Part shown: piece after piece, positions 1 through 7,222 of the stretch
Layout of the letters: each line of letters starts with the position of its first letter
Numbering within the stretch: position 1 is the first letter of the stretch
Assembly (NCBI GenBank): GCA_947178455.1
Contig: CAMWYI010000059.1
Coordinates: 1-10,056 of the forward strand
Direction: 5' to 3'
DNA from: an uncultured Alistipes sp.
Lineage (GTDB): Bacteria > Bacteroidota > Bacteroidia > Bacteroidales > Rikenellaceae
DNA length: 10,056 nt
Notes under the pieces: generated by a model
Database searches by the model: none
What the model was told of the DNA's origin: nothing
Seen by the model: only the letters and a program-made list of their open reading frames with translations
Position numbers and translations under genes: made by a program

Positions 1-394
1 GGTTCATCGCGGCCGTGATGCCCCGTTCGCCCCGTTCGGCTTTGAAACTCCGCCGTTCGCTGTGTTCGGTTTCGAGCGGCACGATTTCGCCGACGCCCAC
101 TTCGGTCGCCTTTTCGAGGAACCACTCGAATCGGTCGGCGTTCTTGGTCGGCGCAACGGCCATCGTCAGCCGGTAGGCGGACTTTTCGTACTCCTGCCGA
201 CACGCGACCACCCGCAGGCGGCAGCGCTTCGGATGGGCCTCGACCAGCTCGCACCGGTACAGATTGCCCCGTCCGTCGGTCACGTCGACCGCATCGCCCG
301 CGTCGAGACGCAATACCCGCACGCAGTGCTTCGACTCTTCTTCGTCGAGCGTGTGTTCGGGCGGCACGAGGTCGGGGGCATAGAACAGTTGCAT
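1..394 (-). CDS. rsmE: 16S rRNA (uracil1498-N3)-methyltransferase RsmE, N-terminal part, cut by window edge
   Basis: RsmE methylates N3 of U1498 in 16S rRNA within the assembled 30S subunit, using S-adenosylmethionine, in the cytoplasm. Translating the minus strand from ATG at 394 gives 131 residues with no stop before the window edge. It begins MQLFYAPDL, followed by a PUA-like RNA-binding segment containing EEESKHCVRVLRL and GD-rich turns (about residues 18-45). Next comes the start of the SPOUT methyltransferase domain with the family signature around residues 85-115 (TKNADRFEWFLEKATEVGV, then EIVPLETEHSERR). Full-length RsmE is about 230-245 residues, so roughly the C-terminal 100-110 residues, including the knotted AdoMet site, lie outside the window. 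The ATG at 394 is chosen because the RsmE family starts with M-x-L-F-Y. It diverges from the M3 peptidase gene across a 95-base promoter gap. Identity rests on recalled family motifs, not a search. Confidence 0.9.
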   Translation of the reverse strand, partial: MQLFYAPDLVPPEHTLDEEESKHCVRVLRLDAGDAVDVTDGRGNLYRCELVEAHPKRCRLRVVACRQEYEKSAYRLTMAVAPTKNADRFEWFLEKATEVGVGEIVPLETEHSERRSFKAERGERGITAAMN

Positions 395-419
395 GGCTGT
401 GATAAAATACCTATATTTG
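388..419 (+). promoter_or_regulatory. Probable promoter of the M3 peptidase gene pair
   Basis: TATATTTG at 412-419 matches the Bacteroidota -7 consensus TAnnTTTG exactly, and GTTG at 388-391 lies 20 bases upstream, the usual spacing for the -33 TTTG element. Transcription would begin near 426, giving a leader of about 64 bases before the ATG at 490. The -33 element overlaps the first codons of the divergent rsmE gene (start at 394). Confidence 0.5.
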
Positions 420-444
420 CATAGTGCATCGCATGCCTTATGCA
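418..444. repeat. Short inverted repeat between the divergent promoters
   Basis: TGCATA at 418-423 and TATGCA at 439-444 are perfect inverted repeats around a centre at 431, with a GCATGC palindrome at 431-436 inside. The repeat lies between the two predicted -7 boxes and spans both predicted transcription starts, so it could be an operator or leader hairpin. Six-base arms are short enough to occur by chance. Confidence 0.25.
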
Positions 445-449
445 GGCCG

Positions 450-457
450 CAAAGTTA
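450..457 (-). promoter_or_regulatory. Probable -7 box of the rsmE promoter
   Basis: The minus strand reads TAACTTTG here, an exact match to the Bacteroidota -7 consensus TAnnTTTG. It would place the transcription start near 443 and give rsmE a leader of about 50 bases. The matching -33 element is weak: the nearest TTT run (about 486-484) is further upstream than the usual 19-21 bases. The -7 match is seen in the sequence; use as a promoter is inferred. Confidence 0.45.
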
Positions 458-489
458 ATGAAAAAGTTTATTCGATAATCGCGAAACAG

Positions 490-2652
490 ATGAAACGCAT
501 CGCAGGTTCATTCATTTTACCGCTTCTTATGCTTATGACCGCCGTGTCGTGCAATTCCGCCGCAGACAAGGCGGAAAATCCTTTCTTCGGCGCGTGGGAT
601 ACGCCTTATGGCGTGCCGCCGTTCGACCGCATCCGCCCCGAACACTACCTGCCCGCTTTCGAGCGCGGCATGTCGCTGCAAACGGCCGAAATCGACGCCA
701 TTACCTCGAATAACGACGAACCCACGTTCGAGAACGTCGTGCTCGCTTACGACAACTCCGGAAAAATGCTGGCCCAGACCGCATTGGTCTTCGGGATGCT
801 GTGCGAGGCCGACAACAGCCCCGAAATGCAAGCGTTGCAGGAGCAGGCTATGCCGTTGCTGACGGCCCATGCCGACCGCATCCGGCTCGACGAAAAGCTC
901 TTTTCCAAAATCAAGTCGGTGTACGACCGGCGGGCGCAGTTGGGCCTCGATGCCGAACAGTTGCGCCTGTTGCAGAAGACCTACGACGGCTTCGTGCGGA
1001 CCGGAGCCTTGCTCGACAAGGAGCAGAAAGAGCGGCTGAAAGCTATCAACGAGGAGTTGGCGCTCGCGGCGGTGCGCTTCGGCAACAACCTGCTGGCTGA
1101 GAACAACGCTTTCGTCATGGAACTCGCTTCGGACCAGTTGGACGGGCTTCCGGCGGGCGTCCGCGACCAAGCGCGCGAAAAGGCCGAAGCGCTGGGACTC
1201 AAAAACAAGTATGCTTTCACGCTGCACAAACCGAGCTGGATTCCGTTCGTGACCTATTCGACCCAGCGCGACCTGCGCGAGCGCATCTACAAGGCCTACC
1301 TTTCGCGCGGCAACAACGGCGACGCGAACGACAACAAACAGCTCATCAACGAGTTCATTCGCTTGCGCACCGAAAAAGCCCACCTGCTGGGTTATCCGTC
1401 GTATGCCGCCTACGTGACGGCCGACCAAATGGCCGGAACACCCAAAGCGGTCTACGTGCTGCTCGACGAAATCTGGACGCCTGCGCTCGAACGGGCCGAA
1501 AACGAATTGGCCGAAATGACCGCATTGTTCCGCAAGGATTACCCCGGCGGGACGTTCGAGTCGTGGGATTGGTGGTACTATGCCGAGAAATTGCGCAAGC
1601 AGAACTACGACCTGAACGAAGAGATGCTGCGGCCTTACTTCTCGTTGGAGAACGTGCAGAGCGGCATTTTCTTCTTGGCCAACCGCTTGTACGGCATCAC
1701 GTTCCGGCCGGTCGCCGTGCCGCTCTACCACCCCGAAGCCGTTGCTTACGAGGTGCTCGATGCCGACGAGTCGCATTTGGGCGTCTTGTATTTCGACTTC
1801 TTCCCGCGCGACGGCAAAAGTCAGGGCGCATGGTGCGGCAATTATGTCGAGCAGATTTACGAGGACGGCCAGCGGGTCGCACCCGTCGTGTCGATTGTGG
1901 CCAACTTCACCCGTCCGACCGCCGGTACACCGGCCCTGCTGACGCTCGACGAAACCGAAACGTTGTTCCACGAGTTCGGCCATGCGCTGCACTTCCTGTT
2001 CCACGACGTGAAATATCGCGGTCTCACGGAGGTCGAGGGCGATTTCGTGGAGCTTCCGTCGCAGGTCATGGAGAACTGGGCGTTCGAGCCCGAAGTGTTG
2101 AAACACTATGCCGTGCATTACCGCACGGGCGAGGTGATTCCGGCGCATTTGGTCGAGAAACTGCGCCGCAGCGAACTGTTCAATCAGGGTTTCGCGACGA
2201 CCGAATTGATAGCCGCAGCGCTTTCCGACATGGACATCCACTCCATTACGGAGTACGAGCCGTTCGACCCCGTAGCGTTCGAGCGCAACGCACTCAACGA
2301 GCGGCGCGGACTGATGCCGCAAATCGAGCCGCGTTACCATTACCCCTATTTCGCGCATATTTTCAACGGCGGATATTCGGCCGGATACTATTTTTATACA
2401 TGGGCCGAGGTCTTGGACAAGGATGCTTTCGCGGCGTTCCGCGAGAGCGGCGACTTGTTCAATAAACGCATCGCAGAGCGGTTCCGCCGCGAGATTTTGG
2501 CACGCGGCGGGTCGGAGGACGGTATGACGATGTACCGTGCTTTTCGCGGCAAAGACCCCGACAAACGGGCGATGTTGCTCGGTCGGGGGCTTATCGCACC
2601 CGAACCGAAGCCCGACGCGGCGAATGAACCCGATGCGGCTGTCGCCGAATGA
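490..2652 (+). CDS. dcp: M3-family zinc metallopeptidase, Dcp-like, predicted lipoprotein (paralogue 1)
   Basis: This 720-residue protein is a thimet-oligopeptidase-like (MEROPS M3A) enzyme that should cleave short peptides. The stretch after the zinc site (about 560-590, LFNQGFATTELIAAALSDMD) resembles E. coli peptidyl-dipeptidase Dcp. The active site is HEFGH (His494, Glu495, His498), with the third zinc ligand Glu521 in DFVELPSQ. The substrate-binding motif HIFNGGYSAGYY runs 623-634. Residues 1-21 form a lipoprotein signal peptide (KR, hydrophobic core, TAVSC with Cys21), so unlike cytoplasmic E. coli Dcp it should sit in the envelope. An in-frame ATG at 424 exists, but 490 is preferred: it begins the signal peptide, and its preceding bases match those of the downstream paralogue. 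Oddities: the loop between His498 and Glu521 is two residues shorter than in paralogue 2, and the C-terminus carries an Ala/Pro/Glu/Asp-rich tail of about 17 residues that paralogue 2 lacks. Exact specificity is uncertain. Confidence 0.9.
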   Translation: MKRIAGSFILPLLMLMTAVSCNSAADKAENPFFGAWDTPYGVPPFDRIRPEHYLPAFERGMSLQTAEIDAITSNNDEPTFENVVLAYDNSGKMLAQTALVFGMLCEADNSPEMQALQEQAMPLLTAHADRIRLDEKLFSKIKSVYDRRAQLGLDAEQLRLLQKTYDGFVRTGALLDKEQKERLKAINEELALAAVRFGNNLLAENNAFVMELASDQLDGLPAGVRDQAREKAEALGLKNKYAFTLHKPSWIPFVTYSTQRDLRERIYKAYLSRGNNGDANDNKQLINEFIRLRTEKAHLLGYPSYAAYVTADQMAGTPKAVYVLLDEIWTPALERAENELAEMTALFRKDYPGGTFESWDWWYYAEKLRKQNYDLNEEMLRPYFSLENVQSGIFFLANRLYGITFRPVAVPLYHPEAVAYEVLDADESHLGVLYFDFFPRDGKSQGAWCGNYVEQIYEDGQRVAPVVSIVANFTRPTAGTPALLTLDETETLFHEFGHALHFLFHDVKYRGLTEVEGDFVELPSQVMENWAFEPEVLKHYAVHYRTGEVIPAHLVEKLRRSELFNQGFATTELIAAALSDMDIHSITEYEPFDPVAFERNALNERRGLMPQIEPRYHYPYFAHIFNGGYSAGYYFYTWAEVLDKDAFAAFRESGDLFNKRIAERFRREILARGGSEDGMTMYRAFRGKDPDKRAMLLGRGLIAPEPKPDAANEPDAAVAE

Positions 2653-2685
2653 GGCTGTGGCCCGAAAAATGAACGTTTTCGATAA

Positions 2686-2733
2686 GCCGAGCGCAGAGCC
2701 GAACTCGTTCGGGCTATGCCGAGGCGAGAAAAG
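2686..2733. repeat. Palindromic element between the two M3 genes (possible dispersed repeat or leader hairpin)
   Basis: The 118-base gap between the M3 genes holds the perfect inverted repeat CCGAAC (2699-2704) / GTTCGG (2707-2712), which extends outward to AGC/GCT with one bulged base. It is flanked by a direct repeat GCCGAG (2686-2691 and 2718-2723). No T-run follows, so it is not an intrinsic terminator and co-transcription of the two genes is plausible. No second copy exists in this window. The palindrome is seen in the sequence; the idea that it is a dispersed genomic repeat is a guess. Confidence 0.35.
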
Positions 2734-2770
2734 GTGCATGTGAATGAAGAAACCGATAATACGAAACAAG

Positions 2771-4891
2771 ATGAAAAAAACACTTTTGCTTATGATCTTT
2801 TCCGCTTTGGCGGCGGGTTGTGCCGACCGTTCGGTTCCGAAGGCGCAACTGCCCGAACTGGACAGCTCGAATCCGTTGTTGGCCGAGTGGTCGACGCCCC
2901 ACGCGACGGCTCCTTTCTCGGCCATCGAGTTGGCGCATTACGAACCGGCGTTCGATGCCGCTATCGCCTGCGCGCGGGCCGAAATCGACGCCATTGTCCA
3001 CAATCCCGACAAACCCACGTTCGGCAACACGATTGTCGCATTGGAGCGGCAGGGCGAATTGCTCGGCCGCATCGAGGGGATTTTCTTCAACCTCTTGGAG
3101 GCCGATGCCACCGACGAAATGCAAGCTATCGCCCAGCGCGTTCAGCCGAAACTGACCCAGCTGGCCAACGATATTTCGCTCGACCCCGCCTTGTTCGCGC
3201 GGGTCAAGGCGGTCTACGAGCATCCGGGTTGGGGCCTTTCGACGGAGGACAAAAAACTGCTCGAAAACACCTATAAGAGTTTCGCGCGGAACGGCGCGGC
3301 CCTCTCCGACGAGGACAAGGAGTTGTACCGGCAGTACACTACCGAGTTGTCAGCGCTGACGTTGCAGTTCGGCCAAAATTCATTGGCGGCGACCAACGCT
3401 TTCACGCTCAACATCACCGACCCCGCGCAGGTGGCCGAGTTGCCCGCGTTCGTCAAAGCGACGTTGGCGGCCGACGCCAAAGCGCGCGGCGAAAAGGGTT
3501 GGACCGTGACGTTGCAGGCTCCGAGCTATGTGCCTTTCCTGACTTATTCGTCCAATCGGGCGCTCAAAGAGAAATTGTGGCGGGCGTCCAATTCGCGCGC
3601 ATTGGGCGGTGCGTTCGACAACACGGAGGTGATTCGCAAAATCGTCGATACGCGGTTGAAAATCGCCAACCTGCTGGGCTATAAGAATTATGCGGACTAC
3701 GTGCTCGAAAACCGCATGGCCGAGAATACGCCGACCGTGCAAAATTTCCTGCAAGAGTTACTCGCGGCCACGAAATCCTATGCCGATGCCGACTATCGGA
3801 CGGTGAACGATTACGCCGCTTCGCTCGGATTCAAAGGGCAGCTGATGCCTTGGGACTGGGCCTACTACAATCAGAAGTACAAAGACGACCGTTACTCGCT
3901 CAACGACGAATTGATAAAACCCTACTTGCAGCTCGAAAACGTGAAGAAGGGCGTTTTCCTGTTGGCCAACAAGCTCTACGGGCTCACGTTCACGCCCAAT
4001 CCCGACATCGAGGTCTATCATCCCGACGTAACGGCTTACGACGTAACCGATGCCGAGGGGCGTTTCCGCGCGGTGTTGTACCTCGACTTTTTCCCGCGTG
4101 CGACGAAGCGCGCCGGTGCGTGGATGACCGAATTTCGCGGGGCCAAGAAGGTCGACGGCAAGGAGGTGCGTCCGCTGGTGTCGTTGGTCATGAATTTCAC
4201 CAAGCCGACCGAGACCGAACCGTCGCTGTTGACGTTCGACGAGTTGGAGACTTTTCTGCATGAGTTCGGCCATGCGCTGCACGGCATGTTGGGCGAGGGT
4301 TCCTACGAATCGTTGACCGGCACGAGCGTCTACCGCGATTTCGTGGAGCTTCCGTCGCAAATTATGGAGAACTGGGCCACCGAAAAAGAGTTCCTCGACC
4401 TGTGGGCCGTACACTACAAGACGGGCGAGCCGATGCCCGCCGAAATCGTCGACCGCATCGTGGCGGCGCAGAACTATCTGGCGGCTTATGCCAACGTGCG
4501 TCAGTTGTCGTTCGGCATGACCGATATGGCTTGGCACACGCTGACGGAGCCTTTCACGGGCGATGTCGCGGCGTTCGAGCAGGCGGCGATGGCTCCCACG
4601 CAGGTACTGCCCGTCGTCGAGGGTACGGCCATGTCGCCCTCGTTCACCCACATCTTTGCGGGCGGTTATGCGGCCGGATACTACGGGTACAAATGGGCCG
4701 AAGTGCTCGAAGCCGATGCTTTTTCGTTGTTCAAGGAGAAAGGAATCTTTAATCGCAAAGTTGCGGATTCGTTCCGCAAGAACGTTTTGTCGAAAGGCGG
4801 GTCGGAGCATCCGATGCAGCTTTACGTCCGTTTTCGCGGCCACAAGCCCGAAACGCAGGCCCTTATCGACAAGATGCAGTTGGAGAAATAA
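2771..4891 (+). CDS. M3-family zinc metallopeptidase, predicted lipoprotein (paralogue 2)
   Basis: This 706-residue protein is a second M3A oligopeptidase/peptidyl-dipeptidase, colinear with its upstream neighbour throughout (for example AEIDAI near the N-terminus and the shared FVELPSQ and GGYxAGYY motifs). The zinc site is HEFGH (His497, Glu498, His501), with Glu526 exactly 25 residues after the second His, the spacing seen in neurolysin and E. coli Dcp. The loop keeps the family's GT (LTGTSVYRDFVE). The substrate-binding motif HIFAGGYAAGYY runs 627-638. Residues 1-17 (MKKTLLLMIFSALAAGC) are a textbook lipoprotein signal with Cys17 as the lipidation site. An ATG at 2744 (nine extra residues, AAGG nine bases upstream) is a real alternative. 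The 2771 start is preferred because of the compact signal peptide and the leader match with paralogue 1. The gene probably belongs to the same transcript as paralogue 1, 118 bases upstream, and is followed by a strong terminator. Whether it acts as a dipeptidase or endo-oligopeptidase cannot be read from sequence. Confidence 0.9.
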   Translation: MKKTLLLMIFSALAAGCADRSVPKAQLPELDSSNPLLAEWSTPHATAPFSAIELAHYEPAFDAAIACARAEIDAIVHNPDKPTFGNTIVALERQGELLGRIEGIFFNLLEADATDEMQAIAQRVQPKLTQLANDISLDPALFARVKAVYEHPGWGLSTEDKKLLENTYKSFARNGAALSDEDKELYRQYTTELSALTLQFGQNSLAATNAFTLNITDPAQVAELPAFVKATLAADAKARGEKGWTVTLQAPSYVPFLTYSSNRALKEKLWRASNSRALGGAFDNTEVIRKIVDTRLKIANLLGYKNYADYVLENRMAENTPTVQNFLQELLAATKSYADADYRTVNDYAASLGFKGQLMPWDWAYYNQKYKDDRYSLNDELIKPYLQLENVKKGVFLLANKLYGLTFTPNPDIEVYHPDVTAYDVTDAEGRFRAVLYLDFFPRATKRAGAWMTEFRGAKKVDGKEVRPLVSLVMNFTKPTETEPSLLTFDELETFLHEFGHALHGMLGEGSYESLTGTSVYRDFVELPSQIMENWATEKEFLDLWAVHYKTGEPMPAEIVDRIVAAQNYLAAYANVRQLSFGMTDMAWHTLTEPFTGDVAAFEQAAMAPTQVLPVVEGTAMSPSFTHIFAGGYAAGYYGYKWAEVLEADAFSLFKEKGIFNRKVADSFRKNVLSKGGSEHPMQLYVRFRGHKPETQALIDKMQLEK

Positions 4892-4904
4892 GGGCTCCGT
4901 TTGC

Positions 4905-4943
4905 AAAAAGGCGTGCCGCTCGGTCGAGCGGCACGCCTTTTTT
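4905..4943. terminator. Bidirectional intrinsic terminator between convergent genes
   Basis: A perfect hairpin has twelve mostly G:C pairs (4910-4921 with 4926-4937) around a GGTC loop. It is extended by five A:T pairs (4905-4909 with 4938-4942) and continues into a six-T run at 4938-4943. The A-run on the left serves as a T-run on the minus strand, so the same hairpin can end both the M3 transcript (stop at 4891) and the rnr transcript (stop at 4997). Confidence 0.93.
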
Positions 4944-4996
4944 GAGAGAGGGCTGTTTCGGGGCTTTGGTGTAGGCTCCGTTCTTTGGCGAGGGGG

Positions 4997-7222
4997 TTAT
5001 TTCCCGTTCTTGCGTGAGCTGCGGCGCACGGCGGGTGCGGCATGCCGCGAACGGGTACCGCCGACGGGTTCGGATGCCAGCAGTTCGAAGTCGAGTTGCC
5101 GTTTGCGCAGGTCGGCCTGCTTGACGCGGATGCGCACGGCGTCGCCCAGCGTGAACCGTCGGCCGGTCGACTGCCCGACGACCTCGTATTCCGTTTCGTC
5201 GAAGAGGAAGAAATCGCCCTCGATGTCGCGCATGTGGGCCAGCCCTTCGATGTGGGTTTCGTCCAGTTCGACGTAAACGCCCCAGTCGGTCAGCCCCGAA
5301 ACATGACCCGCGAACTCCTCGCCGAGGTGTTCGGTCATGAACTCCACCATTTTGTACTTGATCGAGGCGCGTTCCGCTTCGGCGGCTACCACTTCGCGTT
5401 CCGACGCATGTTCGCAGAGACTTTCGAGCGTCTCCTTGTCGGCCGATTTGCCGCCCTCCAAGTAGCGGGCCAGCAGCCGGTGCACCAGCATGTCGGGATA
5501 ACGCCGGATAGGCGAGGTGAAGTGCGTGTAGTAGGGAAACGCCAGCCCGTAGTGGCCGATGTTGTCGGTCGAATAGTAGGCTTTGGCCATCGACCGCACG
5601 GCCATAATCGTCACGGCGTTCTCTTCGGGGGCGCCTTTGAGTTGGCCGAACAGTTTGTTCAGCTCTTTCGCTACGGCACGCCCTTTCGCGGCGTGGAACA
5701 CCCGCCCGAATCGCAGGATGAACTGCCGGAAACGGTCTAATTTCTCCTCGTTGGGCGTGTCGTGCACGCGGTAGACCATCGTGCGGGCCGTGCGGCGGCC
5801 TTTGTCGGTCGGGCGGTAGCCGCAGAACTCCGCCACGCGCCGGTTGGCCAGCAGCATGAACTCCTCGATCATCTGGTTGGCCTCCTGTTGTTCCTTGAAG
5901 TAGACGCCTATGGGTTTGCCGTGCTCGTCGAGCCGGAATTTCATCTCCTCGCGGGCGAAAGCAATGGAACCGTTCTTGAAACGCTGCCTGCGCAGTTCCT
6001 GCGCCAGCCGGTGCAGGGTCAGCACCTCGTCGGCATAGTCGCCCCGTCCGGTTTCGATGACCTGCTGCGCTTCGGCATAGGTGAACCGGCGGTCGGAGTG
6101 GATGACCGTACGGCCGAACCATTCGTCGAGCAGGTCGAGATTTTCGTTGAGCGTGAAGACGGCCGAAAAACAGAGACTGTCCTCGTCGGGCCGCAGCGAA
6201 CACAGCTCGTTCGAGAGCCGTTCGGGAAGCATCGGCACCGTGCGGTCGACCAAATAGACCGACGTGCCGCGCGCGACGGCTTCGTCGTCGATTGCCGAGT
6301 GCGGACGCACGTAGTGGGTCACGTCGGCGATGTGCACGCCCACCTCCCACACGCCGTCGCGGATGCGGCGCACCGACAGCGCATCGTCGAAGTCTTTGGC
6401 ATCGGCCGGGTCGACCGTAAAAGTCGTCACGTCGCGGAAGTCGCGGCGGGCGGCGATTTCTGCCTCCGTGATGCGGCCGTCGATAGCTTCGGCGGCGGCT
6501 TCGACCTCCGGCTCGAACCGGTAGGGGAGGTCGTACTCGGCCAGTATGGCGTGCATTTCGGTGTCGTTGTCTCCGGCGGGGCCCAGAATGTCGACCAGTT
6601 CGCCGACGGGGCATTTGCTTCCTTCGGTCCAGTCGACGATGCGCACGACGACCTTGTCGCCGTCCTGCACATCGGGATAGGTGCGTTTCGACAGATAGAT
6701 ATCCGAGGCGATGTTGTGCGAATCGGGCCGCACGAAAATCTGATGCGAACCGACTTCGGCGACGCCGACATAGGTCTTGCGGCTGCGTTCGACGATGCGG
6801 ACGATTTCGCCTTCGGGTTGTTTGTTCTTGCGTTTGCAGTTCAGGATGACCGCTTCCACGCGGTCGCCGTCGAGTGCATTGGCCGAGTTGCGGGGGTGGA
6901 CGTAGATTTCCTGCTCCATGCCCTCGACCTGCACGAATACGACGCCGGTCGAGTTCATCGCAGCCGTGCCCTCGTAGCGGGGCAGGTGTTTGCGGGTGAG
7001 GCGGTATTTCTGACGGGCGCACTCCTCGACGATGCCTTCGTCGAACAGCCGGCCGATGATTTCGAGCGTTTCGCGGCGTCCCTCCTTCGTCGCTCCGCCC
7101 GACGCCGAGGCGAGGTGTTTGAGCGAAAATTTGTTGTTGGGCATTTCGCGGAGCAGGTTCAGAATGATGCTCGCGCGGTCGTTGCGGTTGCGTATCTTGC
7201 GGGGTTGTTTCGTCTTTTTCAT
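4997..7222 (-). CDS. rnr: Ribonuclease R (RNase II/RNB family 3'-5' exoribonuclease)
   Basis: RNase R degrades RNA processively from the 3' end, including structured RNA, in mRNA turnover and rRNA/tRNA quality control. The 741-residue protein has the full layout. A winged-helix segment occupies about 15-75 and two cold-shock/OB domains follow (GVVFVQVEG to VEAVI, about 93-126; YVGVAEVGSHQIFV, about 151-164). The RNB domain has catalytic DPADAKDFDD (Asp271, 277, 279, 280) and later HFTSPIRRYPD. An S1 domain spans about 632-715, and a basic 26-residue tail (RRSSRKNGK at the end) follows. The open frame runs much further upstream, to 8224, but that part lies inside the amidohydrolase gene in another frame. 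The start at 7222 gives MKKTKQPRKI, a typical basic N-terminus, and overlaps the upstream gene's stop as ATGA. It is the last gene of a probable metH-metF-M20-rnr operon and ends near the shared terminator. Confidence 0.95.
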   Translation of the reverse strand: MKKTKQPRKIRNRNDRASIILNLLREMPNNKFSLKHLASASGGATKEGRRETLEIIGRLFDEGIVEECARQKYRLTRKHLPRYEGTAAMNSTGVVFVQVEGMEQEIYVHPRNSANALDGDRVEAVILNCKRKNKQPEGEIVRIVERSRKTYVGVAEVGSHQIFVRPDSHNIASDIYLSKRTYPDVQDGDKVVVRIVDWTEGSKCPVGELVDILGPAGDNDTEMHAILAEYDLPYRFEPEVEAAAEAIDGRITEAEIAARRDFRDVTTFTVDPADAKDFDDALSVRRIRDGVWEVGVHIADVTHYVRPHSAIDDEAVARGTSVYLVDRTVPMLPERLSNELCSLRPDEDSLCFSAVFTLNENLDLLDEWFGRTVIHSDRRFTYAEAQQVIETGRGDYADEVLTLHRLAQELRRQRFKNGSIAFAREEMKFRLDEHGKPIGVYFKEQQEANQMIEEFMLLANRRVAEFCGYRPTDKGRRTARTMVYRVHDTPNEEKLDRFRQFILRFGRVFHAAKGRAVAKELNKLFGQLKGAPEENAVTIMAVRSMAKAYYSTDNIGHYGLAFPYYTHFTSPIRRYPDMLVHRLLARYLEGGKSADKETLESLCEHASEREVVAAEAERASIKYKMVEFMTEHLGEEFAGHVSGLTDWGVYVELDETHIEGLAHMRDIEGDFFLFDETEYEVVGQSTGRRFTLGDAVRIRVKQADLRKRQLDFELLASEPVGGTRSRHAAPAVRRSSRKNGK

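Noticed and set aside
62..424. 120-codon plus-strand open frame at the left edge
   Set aside because: It is antisense to the rsmE N-terminal region, which shows clear family motifs on the minus strand.
517..2925. 802-codon open frame on the minus strand opposite the first M3 peptidase
   Set aside because: The plus strand carries a complete M3 peptidase with intact active-site motifs over the same bases. The antisense translation is rich in Arg, Val, Gln and Phe with no recognisable domain, as expected when GC-rich codon usage removes stops from the opposite strand.
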